A stretch of 48,956 nucleotides of DNA from Bacteroidota bacterium (GTDB lineage Bacteria; Bacteroidota; Bacteroidia; Bacteroidales; Paludibacteraceae). Positions 24,959 to 34,046 of the stretch are shown here, piece by piece; within the stretch, counting starts at the first letter, position 1, and the number at the start of each line of letters is the position of its first letter. The position numbers were made by a program, and so were the translations under genes. The DNA lies in the NCBI GenBank assembly GCA_021779195.1, contig JAJYBB010000026.1, positions 1 through 48,956 of the forward strand, in the 5' to 3' direction. The notes beneath the pieces were generated by a model, which saw only the letters and a program-made list of their open reading frames with translations, did no database searches and was not told the origin of the DNA.

Positions 24959-27925
24959 ATGAATTTCAAAGACTTAAAAATCAGAACATTACTGTTAATT
25001 AGTTTTGCAATAATGATTTTTTTCGTATTGGTGTTGGGCATTGTAGCTTACCGTCAATCGGATCAAATTCAAAGCCAGACTGAATTGCTTTTCAATCATC
25101 CTTTTCAGGTTCGAAGTGCATTAGATCGTTTGAAAACTGATATTGCCAACATGCGATTGTATACCCGCGATTTGATGCTGGCAGTAAATGATGACGAAAA
25201 ACAAAGAGCCGTTGAGGCAATGAATAATGCCGCCGTTGATGGGAAAGTGGAATTTGATAGGCTGTTTGCCAACTATTTAGGGTCGCGTACTGATGTTGAA
25301 GACGCTTATAAAGTTTTTCTTACTTGGGAAAACGAACGGGCTGAAGATACCCGTTTGGCTTTAGCCGGCAATACGAAAGAAGTTAAACAGAATGTGCAAC
25401 CCGATGGGAAAGTTGGGAAATACAGGGTTGAATTATTGGACAAGCTAAAAGTGATCGATGCGTATGCCACCAAAAAAAGTGTTACGATTTTCAATTATTC
25501 CAATTTTTTATTGAATCGACTCAATCTATTTTTATTTATTTTGGTCATTTTTATTGTCATACTCTATCTCTTTGTTTTTATTTTTTTATTCCAAACCATA
25601 AAAAGTCCGACAGCTAAATTAACAGATGCAGTAACCCGCTTTAATCAGGGGGATTTGAATGCTCGTACGGACATCAAGGCACGCAATGAATTTGGTATTT
25701 TGTCCGATTCGTTTAATAATTTAGTTAAAAATGTACAGCTAAACATCGAGTTGTCTAACAAAATGAATCAGTTATCGGATATAATGATGCAAGCAGAAGA
25801 TTCACATCTGTTCTTCAGAAAATTATTTCCTGTATTAGTGAACATCACCAACTCTCAAATGGCGGCAGTTTATCTTTTAAGCTCCGACAAAAAGATTTTT
25901 AAACATTATGAATCGATAGGACTCAATGATGAAGCCCGCGAACTTAGTTTCGCGAAAGAAACCTTGGATGGCGAATTAGGAACAGTTATAACCACTAAAA
26001 AAATTCAATATATAAAAAACATTCCTTTCGATACCGCTTTCGTGTTCAATACGATCAGCGGTGGATTGGTTCCGCGCGAAATTATATCCATTCCCATTCT
26101 TTCTTCCGGCGAAGTAGTGGCAATAATCTCGTTGGCAAGTATTCGAAAATATTCCGAACAAACTATTGAATTGATTAATAGGATGTATGATGTGCTCAAT
26201 GCCAGAATCGAAGGAGTACTTACTTACCGCAAACTCCGTGATTTCAGCAAACGGCTTGAAGTGCAAAATGCTGAACTTGAAGCTCAAAAAAACGAATTGG
26301 ATGCCCAGTCGAACGAATTGAAAGAGCAAAATCAGGAATTAGAAATGCAAAAAAACCAATTAAGCGAGGTGAGCCAACTCAAAACAAACTTCCTTTCAAA
26401 TATGAGCCACGAATTGCGTACCCCTCTCAATTCGGTCATTGCTTTAGCTGGTGTGCTGAATCGTAGGCTCGAAGGAAAAATCCCTACCGACGAATATAGC
26501 TATTTGGAAGTGATTGAAAGAAATGGGAAAAATTTATTAGAACTAATAAATAATATTCTCGATATTTCACGCATTGAAGCAGGGAAAGAAGAAATGGAAT
26601 ACGAACACTTTGATGTAAATGCTTTATTGGCTGATGTTTCTGCAATGATTAAACCACAAGCCGAACAAAACAATATTGAACTGTTGCATCTCAATAACGA
26701 ATCGACATTGTATATTCAAAGTGACAGAAACAAATGCCTTCATATTTTGCAAAATCTTGTAGGTAATGCCGTAAAATTTACAGAAAAGGGACAAGTTGTA
26801 GTTTCGGCATCAATGCAGAACAACATGTTGGAAATAAAAGTAAAAGATTCAGGTATTGGTATTTCCGAAAAACATTTACCCCATATTTTTGACGAATTTC
26901 GTCAAGCTGATGGAAGTACATCCCGCCGGTTTGGAGGTACCGGTTTGGGACTGTCCATTGCATTAAAATATGCACAACTTTTAGATGGCGATATTCGTGT
27001 GGAAAGCAAAATTAATGAGGGTTCAACTTTTATATTGGAATTGCCCATGAAATCTAACCCTATTTCTTTACGAATTCCAACGGTAGATAAACAGTTGTTA
27101 GTCAACAAAAAAACTGCAATCGAATACGATTCGCCGGTGGGTAAAACCATATTGCTGGTTGAAGACAGTGAGCCGGCTATTGTACAGATGAAAGATATTC
27201 TCGATGACATCGGGTATAATATTTTAGTAGCTCAAAACGGTACTGAAGCGTTGCGTATTTTGAATGGAACCATTCCCGATGCTATGATTTTGGACTTAAT
27301 GATGCCGGGCATCGACGGGTTTGAAGTGTTAGAAAATATTCGAAATTTTGAGCGAACAGCGCACATTCCGGTGTTGATTCTCACTGCAAAACACATTACC
27401 AAAGATGATTTAAAAAAATTAAAGCGAAACAATGTTCATCAATTGATACAGAAAGGAGATGTAAAAAAATCAGATTTGTTGAATGCCATCGCTTCTATGT
27501 TTGTGAAACCTCAGGAATCAAAACCCCATGAACAGCAAGAACGAATTAAGATTGAAGGGAAACCGTTGGTGTTGGTTATAGAAGATAATCCTGATAATTT
27601 ATTGACAGTGAAAGCATTGTTGTCTGATAATTTTGATGTTATAACAGCCGAAACAGGTGCTGATGGTATTACAATGGCTCAAGAACTATTACCACACATC
27701 ATACTTATGGATTTGTCTCTCCCCGAAATAGATGGATTCGAGGCATTCAGACGTATCAGACTTAATCCGGATTTGGAAAATACGCCCGTTGTTGCTCTTA
27801 CAGCCAGCGCATTAGCTTCTGATCGAGAACAAATATTGACTTTCGGATTCGATGGTTATGTGGCAAAACCCATAGATACTACAACATTTTACGACACTAT
27901 AAATCGTTTACTCTATGGAATTTGA
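24959..27925 (+). CDS. HAMP-GAF hybrid histidine kinase with two receivers
   Basis: 988 residues from the ATG at 24959; the frame opens at 24920, inside the leader hairpin. Order: TM1 (about residues 8-28), a helical periplasmic sensor like the four-helix bundle of chemoreceptors (30-185), TM2 (about 190-215), HAMP (about 216-270), GAF-like (275-425), five exact seven-residue repeats of the type LxxQxxE/Q (433-467), HisKA with His484 in NMSHELRTPL, HATPase_c with NLVGNAVKFTE and GLGLSIALKYA, REC1 with Asp779 in LDLMMPGIDG, and REC2 with Asp918 in MDLSLPEIDG. It overlaps the next gene by 11 bp. Receptor-like topology and the Q/E repeats next to a cheR gene suggest tuning by methylation (inference). 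Confidence 0.92.
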   Translation: MNFKDLKIRTLLLISFAIMIFFVLVLGIVAYRQSDQIQSQTELLFNHPFQVRSALDRLKTDIANMRLYTRDLMLAVNDDEKQRAVEAMNNAAVDGKVEFDRLFANYLGSRTDVEDAYKVFLTWENERAEDTRLALAGNTKEVKQNVQPDGKVGKYRVELLDKLKVIDAYATKKSVTIFNYSNFLLNRLNLFLFILVIFIVILYLFVFIFLFQTIKSPTAKLTDAVTRFNQGDLNARTDIKARNEFGILSDSFNNLVKNVQLNIELSNKMNQLSDIMMQAEDSHLFFRKLFPVLVNITNSQMAAVYLLSSDKKIFKHYESIGLNDEARELSFAKETLDGELGTVITTKKIQYIKNIPFDTAFVFNTISGGLVPREIISIPILSSGEVVAIISLASIRKYSEQTIELINRMYDVLNARIEGVLTYRKLRDFSKRLEVQNAELEAQKNELDAQSNELKEQNQELEMQKNQLSEVSQLKTNFLSNMSHELRTPLNSVIALAGVLNRRLEGKIPTDEYSYLEVIERNGKNLLELINNILDISRIEAGKEEMEYEHFDVNALLADVSAMIKPQAEQNNIELLHLNNESTLYIQSDRNKCLHILQNLVGNAVKFTEKGQVVVSASMQNNMLEIKVKDSGIGISEKHLPHIFDEFRQADGSTSRRFGGTGLGLSIALKYAQLLDGDIRVESKINEGSTFILELPMKSNPISLRIPTVDKQLLVNKKTAIEYDSPVGKTILLVEDSEPAIVQMKDILDDIGYNILVAQNGTEALRILNGTIPDAMILDLMMPGIDGFEVLENIRNFERTAHIPVLILTAKHITKDDLKKLKRNNVHQLIQKGDVKKSDLLNAIASMFVKPQESKPHEQQERIKIEGKPLVLVIEDNPDNLLTVKALLSDNFDVITAETGADGITMAQELLPHIILMDLSLPEIDGFEAFRRIRLNPDLENTPVVALTASALASDREQILTFGFDGYVAKPIDTTTFYDTINRLLYGI

Positions 27926-30275
27926 CGGGATCAAAATATTAGCCATCGACGATCAGCCCGATAATCTGCTATCTCTGAAAGCCCTAATTAAAGATAAATT
28001 TAAGAATGTGCAGGTTTTTACATCTCTTTCCGGCTCAAAAGGAATTGAATTGGCACTTCTCGAAAATCCTGATGTCATTTTACTTGATGTGATTATGCCC
28101 GGCTTAGATGGGTTCGAAGTATGTCGTCGATTAAAATCGGATGATCGATTGATCGGCATTCCGGTAGTTTTTGTTACTGCACTGAAAAGTGAGAGAGAAA
28201 CCCGTATCAAAGCCCTTGAAGCCGGTGGCGATGCTTTTCTCACTAAACCCATTGACGAAAGTGAATTGGTTGCTCAAATACGGTCGATGGTAAAAATTCG
28301 TACTGCAAACCGTGAAAAGGAAGACATTAACGAGCAACTCAAAAAGTTGGTAATTGAACAAACCAATGAGTTGAAGCAAACCCATAAGGCAACGTTGAAT
28401 TTACTCGAAGATTTAAAAGCTGAAAATTTTACCCGCCAAAAAACAGAAATTGCCTTGCGCGAAAGCGAAGAAAAGTATCGGCTTTTAATTGAAAATGCAA
28501 ATGAAGCCATATATGTACTTCGCGATCTTCGAATTAAATTTTTCAATAAAGCATGCATGCAGATTACTGGATTTAGTGATGTTGAACTCCGAAACAAATC
28601 AATGTTGGATTTGCTTTCCAAAAATGATCAGAATGCATTAATTCTTCTTCATAAGCATTTGATAGACCAGGAAGTTCAAAACACAAACGAAATTTATCAG
28701 ATAACTTCTGCAGCCGGAAATAAGGTTTGGTTATCAGTGAATTCAGTAAGAATCGACTGGGAAGGTGAACCGGCTACACTAAATTTTGCTACCAATATCA
28801 CTGAAAAAAAATTAGCTGAAGAAGCACTCGAGAAAAGCGAAATGTTATTGCGAGCGATTATTGATAATGCTCCTTTCGAAATATGGGCGCGTGATACCAA
28901 CAATATCGGTATTCTTGAGAATCGGATTTTTGTAGACAATTTCGGATCTATCCTTGGATTAACACCGCGAACTGACCCGCGCATTGATATCGAAACACTG
29001 ACCCGCTGGGAAAAACTAAATCAGCAAGTGTTTAATGGTAAATCACTTGTAGATGAATTTGAATTTGACGTGAATGGGGAAAACCGATTGATGCAGCAAA
29101 TCTTGTTTCCCATCCAATCTGGCGATCTGGTGATCGGGATTGCCGGTTTTAATATCGACATTACTGAGAAAAAACTGGCTGAGATTAAAATGCAAAACTA
29201 CAACCTACGATTGGAAATGGCTATGCAAATTGGGAATATTGCCTGGTGGGAGATGGATTTCAATACTGGCAAAATTCAATATGGCAGTCGAAAAACTGAA
29301 ATGTTAGGCTATGAACCGATCGGATTTAACCATTATAGTGATTTTATGAATTTGGTTCATCCTTCTGATTACGAAAGATGTATGGCTGCTATGCGCGATC
29401 ATTATTCGGGAAAAAAGGATAAATATGAAGTGGAATACCGCATTCGAAATGTATCGGGTGAGTATCGCTGGTTTTACGATGTAGGTACAATTTCTAAAAG
29501 GGATGAATATGGCGACCCGCTTGTTGCTTCTGGATTGGTAATGGATATCACTCCTCGAAAAATTGCCGAAGAAGCACTGAACGAATCTCGTGAACAACTT
29601 AAAGATTTTGCCGCACACCTGCAAAACGTCAGGGAAGAAGAGCGTGTTTTGTTAGCCCGCGAAATTCACGACGAGTTGGGACAGATTTTAGTTGCAATGA
29701 AAATCGATTTAGGTTTATTAAAACAAAATGTCGTTCGATATACACTGCCCGACCAATCCGTTAAGGTGATTGCAAAATTCAATGAATTGACCAACTTATT
29801 GGAAAATACAATTCATACTACACGCAAAATAATGACCGATCTACGACCCGAAGCGTTGGAGGTGTTGGGCCTCTCGGATGCAATTAAACAATATATAAAT
29901 AATTTTGAGGAACGCTACCATGTGATATGTACCTACCAAAATGATATCACCGATTTAGTACTCGAATCACAGCAGTCATTAGCTTTATTCAGAATTATTC
30001 AGGAAGGTTTAAACAATATAGCCAAACATGCCAAAGCTTCCAAAGTTACTATTCATCTATGGGTAGAAAATAATGACCGTTTATACTTAATTATTTCTGA
30101 TAATGGAATAGGAATTGACGAAACCCAGAAGAAAAAACCCGATTCGTATGGATTATTGGGAATGAACGAACGGGTTTATCTGTTAGAAGGAAAATTGACG
30201 ATTACAGGAACAAAAAATCATGGCACCAGTCTAAAGGTGGAAATGCCATACCGAAAATTGGAAAAATTGAATTAG
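27915..30275 (+). CDS. REC-PAS-PAS-PAS histidine kinase, HisKA_3 type
   Basis: 786 residues. A receiver (residues 1-125, Asp58 in LLDVIMPGLDGFE, Lys in FLTKPIDESE) is followed by a coiled coil (about 130-175). Three PAS domains follow (about 180-300, 305-425 and 428-555, each closing with NITEKKLAE, DITEKKLAE or DITPRKIAE). Then come a HisKA_3 dimerisation domain with His585 in LLAREIHDELGQ and an HATPase_c domain with IIQEGLNNIAKHAKA and the short DNGIGID box. The NarX/DesK-like core usually phosphorylates a NarL/LuxR-type regulator, yet none is encoded nearby. The N-terminal receiver suggests it is driven by an upstream kinase, most simply the hybrid kinase whose stop codon it overlaps by 11 bp. 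Confidence 0.92.
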   Translation: MEFDGIKILAIDDQPDNLLSLKALIKDKFKNVQVFTSLSGSKGIELALLENPDVILLDVIMPGLDGFEVCRRLKSDDRLIGIPVVFVTALKSERETRIKALEAGGDAFLTKPIDESELVAQIRSMVKIRTANREKEDINEQLKKLVIEQTNELKQTHKATLNLLEDLKAENFTRQKTEIALRESEEKYRLLIENANEAIYVLRDLRIKFFNKACMQITGFSDVELRNKSMLDLLSKNDQNALILLHKHLIDQEVQNTNEIYQITSAAGNKVWLSVNSVRIDWEGEPATLNFATNITEKKLAEEALEKSEMLLRAIIDNAPFEIWARDTNNIGILENRIFVDNFGSILGLTPRTDPRIDIETLTRWEKLNQQVFNGKSLVDEFEFDVNGENRLMQQILFPIQSGDLVIGIAGFNIDITEKKLAEIKMQNYNLRLEMAMQIGNIAWWEMDFNTGKIQYGSRKTEMLGYEPIGFNHYSDFMNLVHPSDYERCMAAMRDHYSGKKDKYEVEYRIRNVSGEYRWFYDVGTISKRDEYGDPLVASGLVMDITPRKIAEEALNESREQLKDFAAHLQNVREEERVLLAREIHDELGQILVAMKIDLGLLKQNVVRYTLPDQSVKVIAKFNELTNLLENTIHTTRKIMTDLRPEALEVLGLSDAIKQYINNFEERYHVICTYQNDITDLVLESQQSLALFRIIQEGLNNIAKHAKASKVTIHLWVENNDRLYLIISDNGIGIDETQKKKPDSYGLLGMNERVYLLEGKLTITGTKNHGTSLKVEMPYRKLEKLN

Positions 30276-30338
30276 ATAAATTATATATTTGATAACTAAA
30301 CAGTTAAACTATTCGCCTATTAAATCACGAATAATATA

Positions 30339-30346
30339 TATCTTTG
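30339..30346 (+). promoter_or_regulatory. -7 element upstream of xerD
   Basis: TATCTTTG matches the TAnnTTTG consensus and would start transcription near 30353, about 27 bases before the xerD ATG. No TTG is found at the usual distance. Confidence 0.45.
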
Positions 30347-30379
30347 TAGCCGATTAGCTAAATATTTATTGCGATAAAG

Positions 30380-31285
30380 ATGCTTTCACTTTTTGAAGAA
30401 TATCACCTGTATTTAAAACTCGAAAAAGGTTTGTCTGTCAACACGATAAATGCTTACGAAGGTGATTTGCAAAAGTTGACAATTTATTTAATCGATGCGC
30501 ATGTTGATCTAATCGAAGCTCAAGCTGAAGTTTTGCGTGATTTTTTGATTGAAATAAGCACGCTGGGAATACATCCGCGCTCACAAGCCCGCATTTTATC
30601 AAGCATTAAATCGTTTTATCATTTCCTGATTTATAAAAATATTTTGCAGTCCGATCCGACTGAACTATTGGAAAGTCCAAAAATCGGATTGCGTCTTCCC
30701 GAGGTGCTCACAGTTCAAGAAATAGATAATATCGTGGCTGCCATCGATCTTTCGAAACCCGAAGGGCAGCGCAACAAAACCATCATTGAGGTGCTTTATG
30801 GTTCGGGATTGCGCGTGTCAGAGCTGATTAATTTGCAGCTTTCAAAAATTTATATGGACGAAGCCTATATGTTGGTTGAAGGCAAAGGGAGCAAACAACG
30901 TTTAGTCCCGATTTCGCCTCAAGCCATCCGGCAATTACAATTATGGAAGATTGACCGAAACGAATTGAACATTCAAAAAGGGAGTGAAGATATTCTTTTT
31001 TTGAATCGGCGTGGGGCAAAACTTTCCCGTGATATGATTTTCAAAATAGTGAAAGAGTTGGCTACACAAGCTGGCATCCGAAAAAATGTAAGTCCACACA
31101 CATTTCGGCATTCATTTGCCACCCATTTGCTCGAAAACGGAGCAAATCTCAGGGCAATTCAGCAATTGCTTGGGCACGAATCGATCACAACAACGGAGCT
31201 TTACACGCATATCGACGTGCATTTTTTAAGAAAAACGGTACTTGAATGTCATCCTTTTTATAAGAACAGAACCATTCAAAAATGA
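30380..31285 (+). CDS. xerD: site-specific tyrosine recombinase XerD
   Basis: 301 residues, full length. With XerC it resolves chromosome dimers at dif during division. An N-terminal SAM-like core-binding domain (residues 3-85) precedes the catalytic domain. The catalytic residues are all present: Arg145 in GSGLRVSEL, Lys169 in GKGSKQR, His240 and Arg243 in PHTFRHSFATHLLE, His266 in LLGHESI, and Tyr275 in TELYTH. Length and motifs match chromosomal XerD rather than an integrase. Nothing around it suggests a mobile element. Confidence 0.94.
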   Translation: MLSLFEEYHLYLKLEKGLSVNTINAYEGDLQKLTIYLIDAHVDLIEAQAEVLRDFLIEISTLGIHPRSQARILSSIKSFYHFLIYKNILQSDPTELLESPKIGLRLPEVLTVQEIDNIVAAIDLSKPEGQRNKTIIEVLYGSGLRVSELINLQLSKIYMDEAYMLVEGKGSKQRLVPISPQAIRQLQLWKIDRNELNIQKGSEDILFLNRRGAKLSRDMIFKIVKELATQAGIRKNVSPHTFRHSFATHLLENGANLRAIQQLLGHESITTTELYTHIDVHFLRKTVLECHPFYKNRTIQK

Positions 31286-31396
31286 GATAATTCGAAAAAA
31301 ATAATCGATTCTTAATTTATGTTTGCCAACAGGTTGATTTTATACTTAAATAAATTCATATCAAGAAGAATAGAGTTTATCATACTCATTTACAAT

Positions 31397-33805
31397 ATGT
31401 TGAAAATGAAATTTCTTTCGAAAATTTTTATGCTTGCTTTTTTCTTCGGCAGCTGGTTGTTAGTTTTTCCTGTAACGGCACAGGAAACCACTGTAGTTGG
31501 TCAAGTATTGAATCAGTCAGATCAAACACCTATTCCGAATGTAAATATTTTTTTTAAAAATTCAAACAGTGTAGTTCAAAGCGACGAAAATGGTTATTTT
31601 TTAATACGAAACAACGGACGACAAAATACAATCGTCTTTTCAGCTGTTGGCTTTCAAAAGAAAGAATTACATCTTAAAGCTGGTCAAAGCGTTGGTGCTC
31701 AGATTAAATTAATCGAGGATAATACGTTGTTACAAGAAGTTTTTATTGTTCCAGGTGTAAATCCGGCTCTTGATTTGATGAAAAAAGTTCGTTTGCTGAG
31801 AAAAGAAAATGATTTTAGCCACCAGACCGGCTATGAGGCCATTGAGACTGAACAAAACCTCGTGCTGCTAAATAAATTATCTGAAAAAGGGATCAGTAAA
31901 CGTGTTTTTGATCAGCTGAAAACCGGAAATCTTGCCAAATCTGACAGTGCATTGGTTGTTCCGCTTTACATGGATGAAAACAAATATTTACTCACTTCAA
32001 ACGATAAAAAAACCTTGTCTGAAAATGTTTTCAATTCGCCTGAATATGGGAAAAAATTTATCGAAAGTTTGGTTGGCCAGTTAGATGTAAATCTCAACTT
32101 TTATGAAAATAGTATCGTAGTTTTCAATAAACCGCTAATCAGCCCGTTAGCTAATATCGGAAATGCTTTTTACGATTATTTTCTTGCTGATAGTGTGAAA
32201 ACAGATACGGGCAAACGATATGAAATTCATTTTCGTTCAAAGAATCAGAAAAATTTGGCATTCAACGGAAAATTGTGGATTGACTCCGCTACTTACGCAT
32301 TGACCGACATCGAAACGGATTTACCGCTGCAAGCCAACTTGAATTATATCCGAAATCTGCATATCAGTCAACATTTTAAAATTTTACCTACGCACAGATG
32401 GACTCCTCAGTCGGAATCAATGGCATTAAATATGAATTATGAATTACTTACGGATAGTTTTCATCTTTCGCCAGAGATTTTCGTAAAACGAAGCGCGCGT
32501 TTTCAAACATCCGACTCGTTGTCGGTAGCTTCGGGTCATTTTGCGCAAAGCAATTTCAATGCAACCACATTAAATGAGAAGTTAGAAAATTTGGACAAAA
32601 CTCCAATTGCTCTTACTGCAAAATGGATAGCGACAACGATTTTGACTGGGTATATGCCGGCAGGATTAATTGACATTGGTAAGATTGAACAAATCATACG
32701 CATCACCGACATCGAAGGATTAAGACTAACTTTGCCCTTCAGGACAAGCGAAAAAATGTGGAATAACTTTTCAATCGGCGGTTTTGGCGGTTATGGGTTT
32801 ACAAATCATGCTTTGCAATATTCCGGCATTGCGCAATATAAATTTAAGGGAAACCAACGAAAAATAATTGGTCTCAATTATACGCATGATTATCGGCGAG
32901 TCGATTATAATTATAACGATAATCTATTTCGCGAAAATCCCTTGATCACCGGAGATGAAGATATTTCAAGCTCAGTCCTTGCATTTAAATCGGTAGGAAA
33001 AATGAGTGAACGACGAGAACTTACCTTCACATTCTTAAATGATTGGAATAAAAATATCGAAACTAATTTCTTTTTACGAAGCACCCGATTGTTACCCAAT
33101 GCATCCATGCCCTTACACATTGGAAATACCTCATATTCAGCTTTAAATTGGCAGTCGATCACACTTTCGACCCGATTTTCATTTAACGAAAGGAAGTATG
33201 ATGATTTTATGCAACGTATTTATATTACAAACAATTTGCCCGTTTTTTATGCTACTGTCGAAGCAGGAAAATATCAACTTGGCTCACAATCTGAATCATA
33301 TGCACGTATTATAGGCTCTGTCAGGCAGTTGTTCCGATTTGATCTTGGGCAGCTAATGTGCATCGCTGATGCTGGATTGATTTTTGGTAACGTACCCTAT
33401 CCGCTACTCGAAGTCCCGCCCGGAAGTGAAACCGGCGGTTACAGCACCTATCAGTACAATATGATGAATTATCGCGAATATGCTGCCGACCGATATTTTA
33501 ATTTACATACCGAACTCACATTAAATGGACTAATAATGAATCAAATACCACTCATAAAACAATTAAATTTGCGCGAAATCGTTTCGGGTCATTTCGCTTT
33601 TGGAAGGTTGAGCGATTCACATAAAAAAATAGTTGATTTTCCGACGGATATGTATCCAATGAATAAGCCTTATGTAGAATTAGGCGTTGGATTGACCAAT
33701 ATTCTGCATTTATTTACGTTGCAATCAGTTTGGCGACTTACTGATTTACAGCATTCTCATGCTATTCCTTGGGGTTTAAGAGGTTGTCTGAATATCACTT
33801 TTTAA
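31397..33805 (+). CDS. DUF5686 / CarboxypepD_reg outer-membrane protein
   Basis: 802 residues from the ATG at 31397; a second ATG at 31406 is equally good. The frame extends to 31319, but that would put 26 extra residues before the signal peptide (FLSKIFMLAFFFGSWLLVF, then cleavage after VTAQ). A CarboxypepD_reg-like domain (about residues 29-110: VVGQVLNQSDQTPIPNVNI, SDENGYFLI, FSAVGFQKKE) is followed by the DUF5686 region. The C-terminal half (from about residue 430) is rich in alternating, aromatic-capped strands and ends in Phe, as expected of an outer-membrane beta-barrel. The function is unknown. A shorter relative without the barrel lies at 6160-7461. Confidence 0.85.
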   Translation: MLKMKFLSKIFMLAFFFGSWLLVFPVTAQETTVVGQVLNQSDQTPIPNVNIFFKNSNSVVQSDENGYFLIRNNGRQNTIVFSAVGFQKKELHLKAGQSVGAQIKLIEDNTLLQEVFIVPGVNPALDLMKKVRLLRKENDFSHQTGYEAIETEQNLVLLNKLSEKGISKRVFDQLKTGNLAKSDSALVVPLYMDENKYLLTSNDKKTLSENVFNSPEYGKKFIESLVGQLDVNLNFYENSIVVFNKPLISPLANIGNAFYDYFLADSVKTDTGKRYEIHFRSKNQKNLAFNGKLWIDSATYALTDIETDLPLQANLNYIRNLHISQHFKILPTHRWTPQSESMALNMNYELLTDSFHLSPEIFVKRSARFQTSDSLSVASGHFAQSNFNATTLNEKLENLDKTPIALTAKWIATTILTGYMPAGLIDIGKIEQIIRITDIEGLRLTLPFRTSEKMWNNFSIGGFGGYGFTNHALQYSGIAQYKFKGNQRKIIGLNYTHDYRRVDYNYNDNLFRENPLITGDEDISSSVLAFKSVGKMSERRELTFTFLNDWNKNIETNFFLRSTRLLPNASMPLHIGNTSYSALNWQSITLSTRFSFNERKYDDFMQRIYITNNLPVFYATVEAGKYQLGSQSESYARIIGSVRQLFRFDLGQLMCIADAGLIFGNVPYPLLEVPPGSETGGYSTYQYNMMNYREYAADRYFNLHTELTLNGLIMNQIPLIKQLNLREIVSGHFAFGRLSDSHKKIVDFPTDMYPMNKPYVELGVGLTNILHLFTLQSVWRLTDLQHSHAIPWGLRGCLNITF

Positions 33806-34013
33806 AAATTATAACGTCATTCATAAAACCAATTCCATCTCCGCAAGAATTTATCTATTTTAAGGTATTCCAGTTTTATATGTCAACCTTGATCGATGAA
33901 TTGATCAGCAATAAACTCAATAAAAATTGTAAATTCTTTTTTAAATTATCATGCTTCAGAGTTGAATTCAATAAGAATTTCAAACAATTGAACGGAAATT
34001 CATTGATAAATGT

Positions 34014-34021
34014 TATTTTTG
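34014..34021 (+). promoter_or_regulatory. -7 element upstream of proC
   Basis: TATTTTTG is an exact -7 match 25 bases before the proC ATG. A TTG at 33988-33990 lies 23 bases upstream, slightly farther than the usual 19-21. Confidence 0.5.
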
Positions 34022-34046
34022 TAAATTCATAAATAAAGGAAAAAAC

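Noticed and set aside
30380-31285. Tyrosine recombinase as a sign of a mobile element
   Set aside because: Length and catalytic motifs are those of chromosomal XerD, and there are no att-like repeats, tRNA or cargo genes nearby.
33769-34032. 87-residue open frame between the DUF5686 gene and proC
   Set aside because: It overlaps the end of the DUF5686 gene, has no conserved features, and covers the proC -7 element.
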